A stretch of DNA of 35,528 nucleotides from Novacetimonas cocois (GTDB lineage: Bacteria > Pseudomonadota > Alphaproteobacteria > Acetobacterales > Acetobacteraceae): contig NZ_QEXL01000022.1 of assembly GCF_003311635.1 (NCBI RefSeq), positions 1-35,528 of the forward strand, given 5' to 3'. Below the pieces are notes generated by a model. It was not told the DNA's origin, did no database searches, and worked only from the letters and a program-made list of their open reading frames with translations. Positions 8,657 through 16,710 of the stretch are shown here, piece after piece. Made by a program: the position numbers and the translations under genes. Position 1 is the stretch's first letter. Every line of letters starts with the position of its first letter.

Positions 8657-9337
8657 ATGTTCCGCCGCCCCACCATACGGTTCGGCAAAACGCCGGAGCC
8701 GGAAACGCCCTATCACAAGGCAGCACAAATCTGGGACGACCGCATCGGTTCGGCCCGCGTTCAGGCGCGCAACTGGCGGCTGGCCTTCTTCGGTTGCCTC
8801 GCTTTGAGCGGCGGTCTGGCTGCCGGCTTGGTCTGGCAGTCGGCACGCGGCACCATCACCCCGTGGGTGGTGCAGATCGACCGGCTGGGCCAGGCGCAGG
8901 CCGTGGGTCCGGCGACGGTCGCCTATCGGCCGACCGATCCGCAGATCGCCTGGTATCTGGCGCGCTTCATCTCCGAGGTGCGCGGCATCCCCGCCGATCC
9001 GGTGGTGCTGCGGCAGAACTGGCTCGATGCCTATAACTACGTCACCGATCGCGGGGCGCTGGCTCTGAACGATTATGCCCGCACCAATGATCCCTTCAGC
9101 CGGATCGGCAGGATGCAGGTGGCGGTCGAAATTGCCAGCGTGATCCGCGCTTCCGACGACAGCTTCCGGGTGGAGTGGATCGAGCGCCGCTATGTCGACG
9201 GCGCGCTGGCGTCCACCGAGCGCTGGAGCGCGATCCTCACCATCGTTGTCGCCACACCCACCGACGCCGAACGGCTGCGCAAGAATCCGCTCGGCATCTA
9301 CATCCACGCCCTCAACTGGTCCAGGGAGCTCGGCTGA
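8657..9337 (+). CDS. trbF: TrbF (VirB8-like assembly factor)
   Basis: A 226-residue bitopic protein: a short cytoplasmic N-terminus, a membrane segment at about 41-60, then a periplasmic VirB8-like domain containing WLDAYNYVTDRGALALNDYA. VirB8 proteins nucleate the inner-membrane part of the secretion system. It starts 2 bp after trbL and its stop overlaps the ATG of trbG. Confidence 0.94.
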   Translation: MFRRPTIRFGKTPEPETPYHKAAQIWDDRIGSARVQARNWRLAFFGCLALSGGLAAGLVWQSARGTITPWVVQIDRLGQAQAVGPATVAYRPTDPQIAWYLARFISEVRGIPADPVVLRQNWLDAYNYVTDRGALALNDYARTNDPFSRIGRMQVAVEIASVIRASDDSFRVEWIERRYVDGALASTERWSAILTIVVATPTDAERLRKNPLGIYIHALNWSRELG

Positions 9338-10323
9338 TGCGCACCCTCAACACCATCGCACCGCTCATGATCCTGCTGGCGCCGCTGGCGGCCTGCTCCT
9401 CATGGAAGCCGCCTACCATCAGATACGACGATACGCCCCGGCAGGCAGTTCTTACGCCTGATCCGCCCAAGCCGGTGCGGGTGGTGGCACTCCCCGAGCC
9501 CTTGCCGTTGCCGGGGCAGCTCAAGCCGATCCCATTCCGGCATGCGGCGCCGGAACCGACGGATCCCCATCAGCGGGTTGAGCGTGCCAACAATGCGGCG
9601 CGGATCCAGCCGACGCGGGCCGGCTATCTCAATGCGATCCAGGTCTATCCCTTTTCCGAAGGCGCGCTGTATCAGCTCTATGCCGCACCCGGCGAGATCA
9701 CCGATATTGCGTTGCAGCCCGGCGAGAAGCTGGTTGGTGCCGGCCCGGTCGCCGCCGGTGACACCGTGCGCTGGATCATTGGCGACACGGAAAGTGGGGC
9801 AGGCGCGTCGAAACGCATTCATATCCTGCTCAAGCCGACCCGGCCGGATCTCACCAGCAATCTGGTCATCAACACCGACCGGCGCACCTACCATCTGGAA
9901 CTGCGCTCGGACGAGCGGACCTATATGGCCTCGGTGTCGTGGGACTATCCGCAGGACCAGATCGTTGCCCTGCGCGGTCAGGATCAGGATTCTGATCTTG
10001 GCACTCCGGTTGCGACCGGCGTCGATCTCGACGCGCTGAATTTCCGCTACCGGATCGAGGGCGACGAGGCGCCGTGGCGGCCATTGCGGGCCTTCGATGA
10101 CGGGCGGCAGGTTTTTATCGAGTTTCCGACCGGGATCGCTCAGGGCGAGATGCCGCCGTTGTGGGTGATTGGCCCGCAGGGCGACGGCCAGTTGGTGAAC
10201 TACCGGGTGCGCGGTAATCGCATGATCGTCGATCGCCTGTTCGCCGCCGCCGAGTTGCGGCTGGGTGCGAAGCACCAGCAGGTCGTGCACATCGTCCGTA
10301 CCGACGGGACGCGGCGGTCATGA
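9337..10323 (+). CDS. trbG: TrbG (VirB9-like outer-membrane-complex lipoprotein)
   Basis: A 328-residue protein with a lipoprotein signal (lipobox LAAC, Cys20). The VirB9-type beta domain includes AIQVYPFSEGALYQLYAAPG and LVINTDRRTYHLELRS, both typical. VirB9 builds the outer-membrane core ring with the VirB10-like TrbI. No separate trbH (VirB7-like lipoprotein) is seen, so this acylated TrbG may supply its own anchor. The true ATG overlaps the trbF stop; its end overlaps the start of trbI. Confidence 0.94.
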   Translation: MRTLNTIAPLMILLAPLAACSSWKPPTIRYDDTPRQAVLTPDPPKPVRVVALPEPLPLPGQLKPIPFRHAAPEPTDPHQRVERANNAARIQPTRAGYLNAIQVYPFSEGALYQLYAAPGEITDIALQPGEKLVGAGPVAAGDTVRWIIGDTESGAGASKRIHILLKPTRPDLTSNLVINTDRRTYHLELRSDERTYMASVSWDYPQDQIVALRGQDQDSDLGTPVATGVDLDALNFRYRIEGDEAPWRPLRAFDDGRQVFIEFPTGIAQGEMPPLWVIGPQGDGQLVNYRVRGNRMIVDRLFAAAELRLGAKHQQVVHIVRTDGTRRS

Positions 10324-11480
10324 GCGAAAGCGCGGGGCGCGGTGGTGCCGAGACGCCAGGGGCGTCCGTCAGACTGCCGGGCGAGATGCGGCTGCGGATA
10401 ACGCGCCCGCCGGTCACGCGTCTGTCGCGCAAGGTGATCCTCGGTCTGTCGGTCGTTGCTGTGACCGGTGTCGGCGGCGCGCTCTATCTGGCGTTGAAGC
10501 CGACGCCTCCGAAGAGCAATACCGAACTCTATAATACTGGCAGCCGCACCACGCCGGACGGGCTGGCCAATCTGCCGGGCGACTATACCCATCCGCCTCG
10601 GCTCGGGGCTCCGTTGCCCGGTGATCTTGGTCGGCCGCTGCTCAAAGCGGGTGTTGGCGCTCCCGGCATTGCGACACCGGCGGTGCCTGCCGATCCGGAG
10701 AAGCAGCGTATCGCCCAGGAACAGGAAGCGGCGCGGGTCAGCCGCCTGTTCACCCAGACGCAGATGGGGCGGGATGTCGCAGCGCCGACGACGGCGGGCA
10801 CGACGGCAACCCCGCCCAGTAGCGTTGCTACCGATCGCAAGCAGGTGTTCCTCGATGGGCCGGTCGATCACCGCACCGTCAGCGCTGAGCGGTTGGTACC
10901 CGTTCCCAGCCCTTACGTGCTCCAGGCGGGATCGGTCATTCCCGGTGCGCTGATTACCGGCATCCGCTCCGACCTGCCGGGCGAAGTCACGGCGCAGGTG
11001 ACGGAGAATGTCTATGACAGCCCGACCGGCCATATTCTGCTGATCCCGCAGGGCGCGACGCTGATCGGCCGCTATGATTCCCAGATCTCCTATGGCCAGA
11101 AACGGGTACTGCTGGTCTGGATCCGGCTGATGCGCGGTGCGAATGATTCGATTGTGCTGGAGAACGAGCCGGCTGCCGATGCGGCAGGGTTTGCCGGATT
11201 GCAGGACCAGACCGACAACCACTGGGGCGAGGTGTTCAAGGCAGCGTTGGTCTCGACCGTGCTCAGCATCGGCTCCGAGGCCGATATCAGCGGCGGCAAC
11301 GGCATCGCCCAGGCGTTGCGCACCGGCGGCTCACAGGGCTTCAACCAGATCGGCGAGCAGATCGTCGGACGTTCGCTGAATATCCAGCCGACCAACACAA
11401 TCCGGCCGGGCTTTCCGGTGCGGGTGATGGTGCATCGCGATCTGGTTCTCTCTCCATACGAAAAGGAGGCATCGAAATGA
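10320..11480 (+). CDS. trbI: TrbI (VirB10-like)
   Basis: A 386-residue VirB10-family protein that spans the envelope and links inner-membrane ATPases to the outer ring. Cytoplasmic N-terminus, membrane helix at about 38-59, Pro-rich periplasmic stretch, then the VirB10 core with VLQAGSVIPGALITGIRSDL and GHILLIPQGATLIGRYDS. Near the C-terminus it has RPGFPVRVMVHRDLVL. It overlaps trbG upstream and the DUF2274 gene downstream by 4 bp each. Confidence 0.95.
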   Translation: MSESAGRGGAETPGASVRLPGEMRLRITRPPVTRLSRKVILGLSVVAVTGVGGALYLALKPTPPKSNTELYNTGSRTTPDGLANLPGDYTHPPRLGAPLPGDLGRPLLKAGVGAPGIATPAVPADPEKQRIAQEQEAARVSRLFTQTQMGRDVAAPTTAGTTATPPSSVATDRKQVFLDGPVDHRTVSAERLVPVPSPYVLQAGSVIPGALITGIRSDLPGEVTAQVTENVYDSPTGHILLIPQGATLIGRYDSQISYGQKRVLLVWIRLMRGANDSIVLENEPAADAAGFAGLQDQTDNHWGEVFKAALVSTVLSIGSEADISGGNGIAQALRTGGSQGFNQIGEQIVGRSLNIQPTNTIRPGFPVRVMVHRDLVLSPYEKEASK

Positions 11481-11731
11481 CGAAGCTTAGGCTTGGGCCG
11501 ATTGAGAATGACAAACCGGTGCGGCTGACCATTGAGCTGCCAGCCGCCGTACATCGTGATCTGGTTGACTACGGGCGGTTGCTGGCGCGTGAAAGCGGTC
11601 AGGTCGAGATCACGCCACCGAAATTGATCGCGCCGATGTTGGCTCGTTTCATGGAGGGGGATCGGGCTTTCCAACGTCGACGCCGCGCGCAAAAGAAGGA
11701 GGCGAGCGGGTCCGGGTCAGCGTGCGCATGA
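11477..11731 (+). CDS. DUF2274 family protein at the end of the trb operon
   Basis: An 84-residue basic protein (LRLGPIENDKPVRLTIELPA near the N-terminus), matching the DUF2274 family that regularly closes trbB-trbI operons in alphaproteobacteria and other proteobacteria. Its function is unknown. The N-terminal strand-helix pattern resembles a ribbon-helix-helix DNA-binding protein, so it may regulate transfer. It overlaps trbI by 4 bp, and its last 83 bp overlap the convergent LysR gene on the other strand. Confidence 0.85.
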   Translation: MTKLRLGPIENDKPVRLTIELPAAVHRDLVDYGRLLARESGQVEITPPKLIAPMLARFMEGDRAFQRRRRAQKKEASGSGSACA

Positions 11732-12599
11732 AGCTTACAAATCGACCAAGGAAAGCATCCTCGGATTCGGCACGCCAGGCCAAATGTACATTGAAGCTAT
11801 CGTCGAGGCCCGATATCGGGCGAAATGCGAGGCCAGAGGGCAGAAGATCACGACACGCGGTGTTGGTTAGCCCAATACCCGCGCCGGAGCGCACTTGCGA
11901 CAAAAGAGTAATTATCCCGCCTGTATGGACCACGAGATGCCCATGTTGATCAAATGCGTCGAGTTTAAAATGGTTGCGTCGTTCTTCATGTGGATCGACT
12001 GGGACCAGAAGTCGCTCCTTCATGATCTTGGCTATTGGTAGAGTGGGCAGCTTCGCCAAGTGATGCTCCTCTGGCAGAACCGCGAGAAGCTTGTCATTAT
12101 ATAAAATGAACGACGCCATAGTGTCGTTGATTACACAATCCGGTAAAATTGCTGCGTCAACGTGTCGCTTGACCAGCGAAGCAGCTATGCTTTCGCCGTC
12201 GGGTACGTAGAGGCCAATGCGCGTTCTTGGATGGCGCTCGTTCCAAGCCCGAAACCACGCCTCAATTGTGGGATGAAGTGGCGGCCGCGCGACCCCAATA
12301 CGGATTTCACCGTCCGGCAAATCAGCTTCATTGGCTATAATGGTCACGAGATGATTGGCTTCTGTCATGATTCGACGAGCATGCCGGAGAACCTGCCGCC
12401 CGGGCTTGGTGACCACGGTCCCCCCTGTGCCCCGTTCGAAAAGCGTGATTCCCAGCGAGTCCTCGATCCGCGTCAGGCGGCGGCTCAGTGCGGCGACGGA
12501 TACGTCGAGAGCAGTGGCAGCACGGCCCAGACTATGGGTGGCGTCGAGAACGAGCAGGCTATGAAGGTCGCGTAGACTCAATGAATGGAAGCGTTGCAT
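11649..12599 (-). CDS. LysR-family regulator linked to the trb cluster
   Basis: A 316-residue LysR-type regulator: winged helix-turn-helix at residues 5-65 (LHSLLVLDATHSLGRAATAL) followed by a periplasmic-binding-protein-like effector domain. ATG at 12599 was chosen; TTG and GTG codons just upstream are possible. LysR genes convergent with DUF2274 are the normal right-hand border of this cluster type. The C-terminal end (SFARGVDVGKPDPPP) overlaps DUF2274 tail to tail, so one strand's transcript is antisense to the other. The effector ligand cannot be told. Confidence 0.88.
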   Translation of the reverse strand: MQRFHSLSLRDLHSLLVLDATHSLGRAATALDVSVAALSRRLTRIEDSLGITLFERGTGGTVVTKPGRQVLRHARRIMTEANHLVTIIANEADLPDGEIRIGVARPPLHPTIEAWFRAWNERHPRTRIGLYVPDGESIAASLVKRHVDAAILPDCVINDTMASFILYNDKLLAVLPEEHHLAKLPTLPIAKIMKERLLVPVDPHEERRNHFKLDAFDQHGHLVVHTGGIITLLSQVRSGAGIGLTNTACRDLLPSGLAFRPISGLDDSFNVHLAWRAESEDAFLGRFVSFMRTLTRTRSPPSFARGVDVGKPDPPP

Positions 12600-12679
12600 C
12601 ACCAATTCATCCCGTCGATCTTATGATTTGCTCCGTATCTTCGTGGGACAAGGTCAATTTTTGGGCTATAATTCCTCCT

Positions 12680-13387
12680 ATGTCTGGATCATCCTCACTT
12701 TCCCAACTTCCCCGTCGCTCTCTCGTTGACTGTGCGATTGATGCCATGCGGGAAAAAATTGAAAGCGGGGCGTGGCCTGTTGGAGAGCGTATCCCAAAAG
12801 AAACCGAACTTGCCGAGATGCTGCAGGTTGGGCGGAATACGGTGCGGGAGGCTATTCGTGTCTTGTCCCATGCTGATGTGCTGGAAGTTCGGCAGGGGGA
12901 CGGAACCTATGTCCGCTTTGAACTTGATCCTGCCGCAGTCATGCGGCGCGTCACGCGATCCAGCCTCCGGGATCATTTTGAACTGCGTGTCATTCTGGAA
13001 ACGGAAGCGGCCAGGCTGGCTGCGCAACATCGGACCGCCAGGGACATTCGGAAGCTGGAGAAAACACTCAAGGCGCGCGGCGAGTGGGCTGAGGGCAGTG
13101 ATCTTGATCGGTTTTTGAAAGCAGATACGGCATTTCATCTTGCGGTCGCCGAAGCGACCCACAATGAAGCTCTGATTGAACTTTACCGATACTTTCTTGT
13201 CGCGGCGCGTCAGGCAGGGCGTGCTGTCATGGAAGAGCATGGCCTGCCTGAACCCGGTTATGCCGCTCATGAACGGATATTCCGGGCAATAGAGCAGGGA
13301 GACGGCGCGCGCGCAGCTCGTGCTGCCAGCGCGGTTGTCCGGCCGCTCGTGCATGCTTTTTCTGATCATACTGGGAACAGTGATTGA
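12680..13387 (+). CDS. GntR-family (FadR/FCD type) transcriptional regulator
   Basis: A 235-residue regulator. The N-terminal GntR winged helix covers about residues 10-78 (AIDAMREKIESGAWPVGERI, ETELAEMLQVGRNTVREAIR). The C-terminal all-helical FCD domain spans about 100-225 and holds the expected acidic/His pattern (FLKADTAFHLAVAEATHN). FCD regulators bind small organic acids, often with a metal. ATG at 12680 lacks a clear ribosome-binding site. It is divergent from the trb LysR gene (about 80 bp apart), which marks the border between the conjugation cluster and the transport island. The target is unknown. Confidence 0.9.
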   Translation: MSGSSSLSQLPRRSLVDCAIDAMREKIESGAWPVGERIPKETELAEMLQVGRNTVREAIRVLSHADVLEVRQGDGTYVRFELDPAAVMRRVTRSSLRDHFELRVILETEAARLAAQHRTARDIRKLEKTLKARGEWAEGSDLDRFLKADTAFHLAVAEATHNEALIELYRYFLVAARQAGRAVMEEHGLPEPGYAAHERIFRAIEQGDGARAARAASAVVRPLVHAFSDHTGNSD

Positions 13388-13406
13388 GCCGCGCGTCACG
13401 GTTCAT

Positions 13407-13802
13407 CTACCTGCTGGCCAGAGCATGGCGGGCCAGGATTTCTGCTTCAGTTTTTGTCGCCGTGGCCATCTGAGGAACACCGAACGCGCGTTCCGTACCC
13501 GGGAACATCTTTTCGAGAGCCGAACGTCGTATCGCATCGGGTTCAATCAGGATCATGACCCGGCATAATCTGGAAAGGGGCTCGCGGTTTGTTTTAAGCC
13601 AGAGTCCTCGTTCCTTTCTGTCCTCGTGATCCTCTTCCGGAGCAGGGGGGTAAATCAGGGCAAACGGGGTGCCGCGCTCCAGAAGGGCGGTCATCTCCCC
13701 CTTCCAGTTTGTCGCGTAACCCGGGACCATCTGGTTCGGGTTCAGGCAGACCAGCGGAAAATCGCTTGTGTTGAGTAATCCCGAAGCGTCAGAAAGAGTC
13801 AT
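13407..13802 (-). CDS. Uncharacterised 131-residue protein
   Basis: I do not recognise a named family. The 131-residue soluble protein contains FPLVCLNPNQMVPGYATNWK, then EDRKERGLWLKTNREPLSRLC and a C-terminal AEILARHALA. It has no signal peptide or membrane segment. ATG at 13802 has GGAGA eight bases upstream, a good site. It runs in the same direction as the LysR gene upstream (43 bp away) and is convergent with the GntR gene (about 20 bp). Spacing suggests it is co-transcribed with LysR1. Confidence 0.75.
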   Translation of the reverse strand: MTLSDASGLLNTSDFPLVCLNPNQMVPGYATNWKGEMTALLERGTPFALIYPPAPEEDHEDRKERGLWLKTNREPLSRLCRVMILIEPDAIRRSALEKMFPGTERAFGVPQMATATKTEAEILARHALASR

Positions 13803-13845
13803 GCCTATTCTCCATAATATACAAAGGACGGGTCATCCGACCTTT

Positions 13846-14802
13846 TTAATGAATGAGGATGTCTGGCGTTGGGGCAGCTTCATGTGAGCGATTGCGCCAT
13901 CCGTTCGTTACCGTGAGAACGGTGCGACGCAGCCATCGATGCACCACATCTGAATCGTGGCGGGGATGCCATGCCTGAAAGACATTAACGGGTGCGAGTT
14001 TAAGTGGGAGGGGAAAGGCGTACAATCCAAGACGGTCCAGTGTGTCGCGGTTCATCGCTACATCGGGCACCGGGAGGATCAGATCGGTCCGGTGCAGGCC
14101 CTGCATCGCGGTGTAATACGAGGGAACGAGAAGGGCCACGTTCCGGTTAAGGCCGAATTCTTCCTGCAGCGCGTCATCAATGGGACCATGTCGTCGGCTG
14201 CGACGTGACACACTGATGTGGTCGTATTGAACCAGTGACTGGGGCGTGATCTCACCAAGCAGAATCGGATGGCCTGCACGCACGACCCCATGAAAACGGC
14301 TTTCGAAGAGTGTCTGCCGCATAATTTCCGGCCGCAGGTTTTCGGTTGCACCGATATACAGGTCGATCGCCCCACGCCGCAGAGCGTCGCTATCGTCGCC
14401 GTCGGTTTCACTGGCAAAAACAATGGCAGCGTCTTGACAGTCTCCCCGCAAGGTCTGAAGCAGCTTCGTCGCGAATGGTCCCACGACGACATCTGCGGCC
14501 CGGATCGTGAAGACAGGTTTTATGTCCGTAAAATCCAGTTCCTCGTCTCTGCGCATCAGGTCATGCATGCCCGCGAGGATACGGCTAATGCGCGGCTGCA
14601 TCTGGAGCGCGCGGGGTGTCGGTACCATGTTGCGGCCCATCTGTACAAGTATTGGGTCATCGAAGGTTGCCCTGATCTTGGACAGGGTACGGCTGATTGT
14701 CGCCGCACTGACCTGAAGACGCTGGGCGGCACCCGTAACGCTCGATTCCTCAATCAGAACATTCATGGCGTGTAACAGGTTCAAGTCGTAGCCACGCGTC
14801 AT
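13846..14802 (-). CDS. LysR-family regulator 1 (NodD-like), divergent from efflux operon 1
   Basis: A 318-residue LysR-type regulator with helix-turn-helix at about residues 6-65 (DLNLLHAMNVLIEESSVTGA) and a ligand-binding domain. It belongs to the NodD/NahR-like branch, judging by the NLLHA start and the ISVSRRSRRHGPID and FQAWHPRHDSD segments. The same segments occur in the second LysR protein of this island (28840-29766), so the two are paralogues. ATG at 14802 has GGGAGGA at good spacing; an upstream in-frame GTG was rejected. Divergent arrangement from the MFS gene suggests it controls the efflux operon in response to a small, possibly aromatic, inducer. Confidence 0.9.
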   Translation of the reverse strand: MTRGYDLNLLHAMNVLIEESSVTGAAQRLQVSAATISRTLSKIRATFDDPILVQMGRNMVPTPRALQMQPRISRILAGMHDLMRRDEELDFTDIKPVFTIRAADVVVGPFATKLLQTLRGDCQDAAIVFASETDGDDSDALRRGAIDLYIGATENLRPEIMRQTLFESRFHGVVRAGHPILLGEITPQSLVQYDHISVSRRSRRHGPIDDALQEEFGLNRNVALLVPSYYTAMQGLHRTDLILPVPDVAMNRDTLDRLGLYAFPLPLKLAPVNVFQAWHPRHDSDVVHRWLRRTVLTVTNGWRNRSHEAAPTPDILIH

Positions 14803-14871
14803 CAATAGAGTCCTCCCGCGCACTGAAGGCGGTTCATACCCGTCTGTCTGGCAATGTCATAATAGATGGGA

Positions 14872-14883
14872 ACATAGGATGTT
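14872..14883. promoter_or_regulatory. Shared 12-mer ACATAGGATGTT (copy 1)
   Basis: ACATAGGATGTT here, inside the palindrome-like AACAT-AGG-ATGTT (14871-14883), lies in the divergent region between LysR1 and efflux operon 1. The same 12-mer recurs at 24518-24529 in the divergent region before efflux operon 2, at similar distances from the flanking starts. Likely a regulator-binding site; inference from sequence only. Confidence 0.45.
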
Positions 14884-14940
14884 TAAGGCAAGCGACCCTG
14901 CCATAAGCATGAGGACACTGCAATAATTTTATGCGTTCTT

Positions 14941-14951
14941 ACCGTTACGGT
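14941..14951. promoter_or_regulatory. Short palindrome ACCGT-T-ACGGT upstream of efflux operon 1
   Basis: ACCGTTACGGT is a perfect 5-1-5 inverted repeat about 100 bp upstream of the preferred MFS start. It could be an operator for LysR1 or another regulator. No other support. Confidence 0.3.
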
Positions 14952-15049
14952 TCATGAGAGACATATTTTCATATTTGAGCGTTCCCGATCCCGGGCGTTG
15001 CGATCACAGTCGCCGCAGACATACCTATCGCAAATTAAAGAGGCGTCGT

Positions 15050-16693
15050 TTGACCCGGATCGACCTTTCTCCTGCGGAAGTGGTGGCTGCACCGGCACCT
15101 GCTGCGCCACCTCCACCGCCTCCGAAAGGTCCAGCTTTCGGCCTGCGTCTCGCCACTGGCCTGATCGGCGTACTGCTGGCCGTGCTGCTGGCCGGTTTCA
15201 ACGAGCATACAACCGAAATGGCGCTGGCTGATATCAAGGGGCAACTCCATATAGGGCACGACGAGGGTACGTGGATTATAGCCCTGTTCGAGGCCTTCAA
15301 TATTTCGGCGATGGCCTTTGCACCATGGTGTTCCGTGACGTTTTCGATCCGACGTCTGACCATCGTCATGACAGGAATGGTTGGGGTGCTTGGGCTCGCT
15401 GCTCCTTTTATGCCGAACCTTGGCGCTCTTCTCATTCTGCGTAGCCTGCAGGGTTTTGCCTGTGGCTGCCTGCCTCCCATGCTGATGACGGTGGCGCTGC
15501 GCTTCCTCCCGCCCAACATCAAGATTTATGGTCTTGGCGCCTATGCCCTGACTGCGACCTTTGGTCCCAATCTCGGCGTGCCGCTGGCGGGCTTCTGGTT
15601 TGAATATGTGGGCTGGCAGTTCCTGTTCTGGCAGATCGTTCCACTCTGTGTGATCTCGATGATCTGTGTGGCATGGGGGCTGCCGCAGGATCCGCTGCGG
15701 CTGGAGCGCTTCAGGCAGTTCGACTGGAGGGGACTGCTGACCGGTCTGCCCGCGATCTGCTCGCTGGTCATTGCTCTCGAACAGGGCGACCGGCTCGACT
15801 GGTTCCGCTCACCGCTTATTACACATCTGTTCTGTGGCGGTGGCTTTCTATTTATTCTTTTCATTATCAATGAATGGTTCCATCCACTGCCGTTCTTCCG
15901 GATTCAGTTGCTTAAGCAGAGAAATGTCTCGGACTCACTGCTGACCCTGGCGGCCGTGCTCGTTCTTTGTGTTGTCACCATCGAGATCCCCTCGGTTTAC
16001 CTTGAAGAGGTGAGGGGATACCGCCCCATCCAGACTGCGCCCATCGCGCTGATTCTGGCCGTTCCCCAACTGATCGCGCTGCCACTGGTGTCTGCGCTCT
16101 GTAATATCCGCAAAGTTGATTGCCGGATCGTACTCATGGCCGGGCTGGCCATACAGGGCGCATCCTACTGGCTGGGGACATGGATCGATTCAGACTGGGT
16201 GCGTGAGAATTTCTATATTGTCCAGCTGATGCAGGTCGCCAGCCAGCCGATGATGGTCATTTCGATCCTGATGCTGGCGACCATGGGCCTCGGACCGGCG
16301 GATGGCCCCTTCATCTCGGGCATGTTCAACATGACCAAGGGATTTGCCAATGCCATTGCTGCTGGTGTCATCGCAGCGCTTCTGCGCCGGCGGGAGCAAT
16401 ATCACTCCACTATGTTGCTGGATACTTACGGTTATAACCAGAATGCCCTGGAAGGGATGGGCGATCCCGCCAGTAAGTTGCTTGCTCCCCACATCGCCGA
16501 CCCTGATCGTCTGGCGCGGAATACGCAGGTTCTTCTCCACGGCAAGGTCGCCGAGCAGTCTCTCGTACTGGCGTGCGCGGACATCTATTACGTGATGGTC
16601 GGGCTCTGTGCCGCTTTCATTATCCTCAATATGTTCCTGCCCCAGCGGGTTTATCCTCCACGCGCGCCGTCAGCCAGCGCCCCGGCCAAATAA
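15050..16693 (+). CDS. DHA2-type MFS multidrug transporter (EmrB-like), efflux system 1
   Basis: A roughly 547-residue proton-driven antiporter with about 14 membrane segments. After a Pro/Ala-rich cytoplasmic tail (APAPAAPPPPPPKG) comes the first segment (LIGVLLAVLLAGF). The antiporter motif C region reads FGPNLGVPLAGFW. Together with HlyD1 and the outer-membrane factor it would form a tripartite pump expelling small molecules across both membranes. Preferred start is TTG at 15050, because AAAGAGG ends six bases before it and the protein then begins MTRIDLSPAE; an in-frame ATG at 14954 has no ribosome-binding site. It is first of an operon of five closely spaced genes. The substrate is unknown. 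Confidence 0.88.
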   Translation: MTRIDLSPAEVVAAPAPAAPPPPPPKGPAFGLRLATGLIGVLLAVLLAGFNEHTTEMALADIKGQLHIGHDEGTWIIALFEAFNISAMAFAPWCSVTFSIRRLTIVMTGMVGVLGLAAPFMPNLGALLILRSLQGFACGCLPPMLMTVALRFLPPNIKIYGLGAYALTATFGPNLGVPLAGFWFEYVGWQFLFWQIVPLCVISMICVAWGLPQDPLRLERFRQFDWRGLLTGLPAICSLVIALEQGDRLDWFRSPLITHLFCGGGFLFILFIINEWFHPLPFFRIQLLKQRNVSDSLLTLAAVLVLCVVTIEIPSVYLEEVRGYRPIQTAPIALILAVPQLIALPLVSALCNIRKVDCRIVLMAGLAIQGASYWLGTWIDSDWVRENFYIVQLMQVASQPMMVISILMLATMGLGPADGPFISGMFNMTKGFANAIAAGVIAALLRRREQYHSTMLLDTYGYNQNALEGMGDPASKLLAPHIADPDRLARNTQVLLHGKVAEQSLVLACADIYYVMVGLCAAFIILNMFLPQRVYPPRAPSASAPAK

Positions 16694-16710
16694 GCCACAG
16701 GATCGAAATC

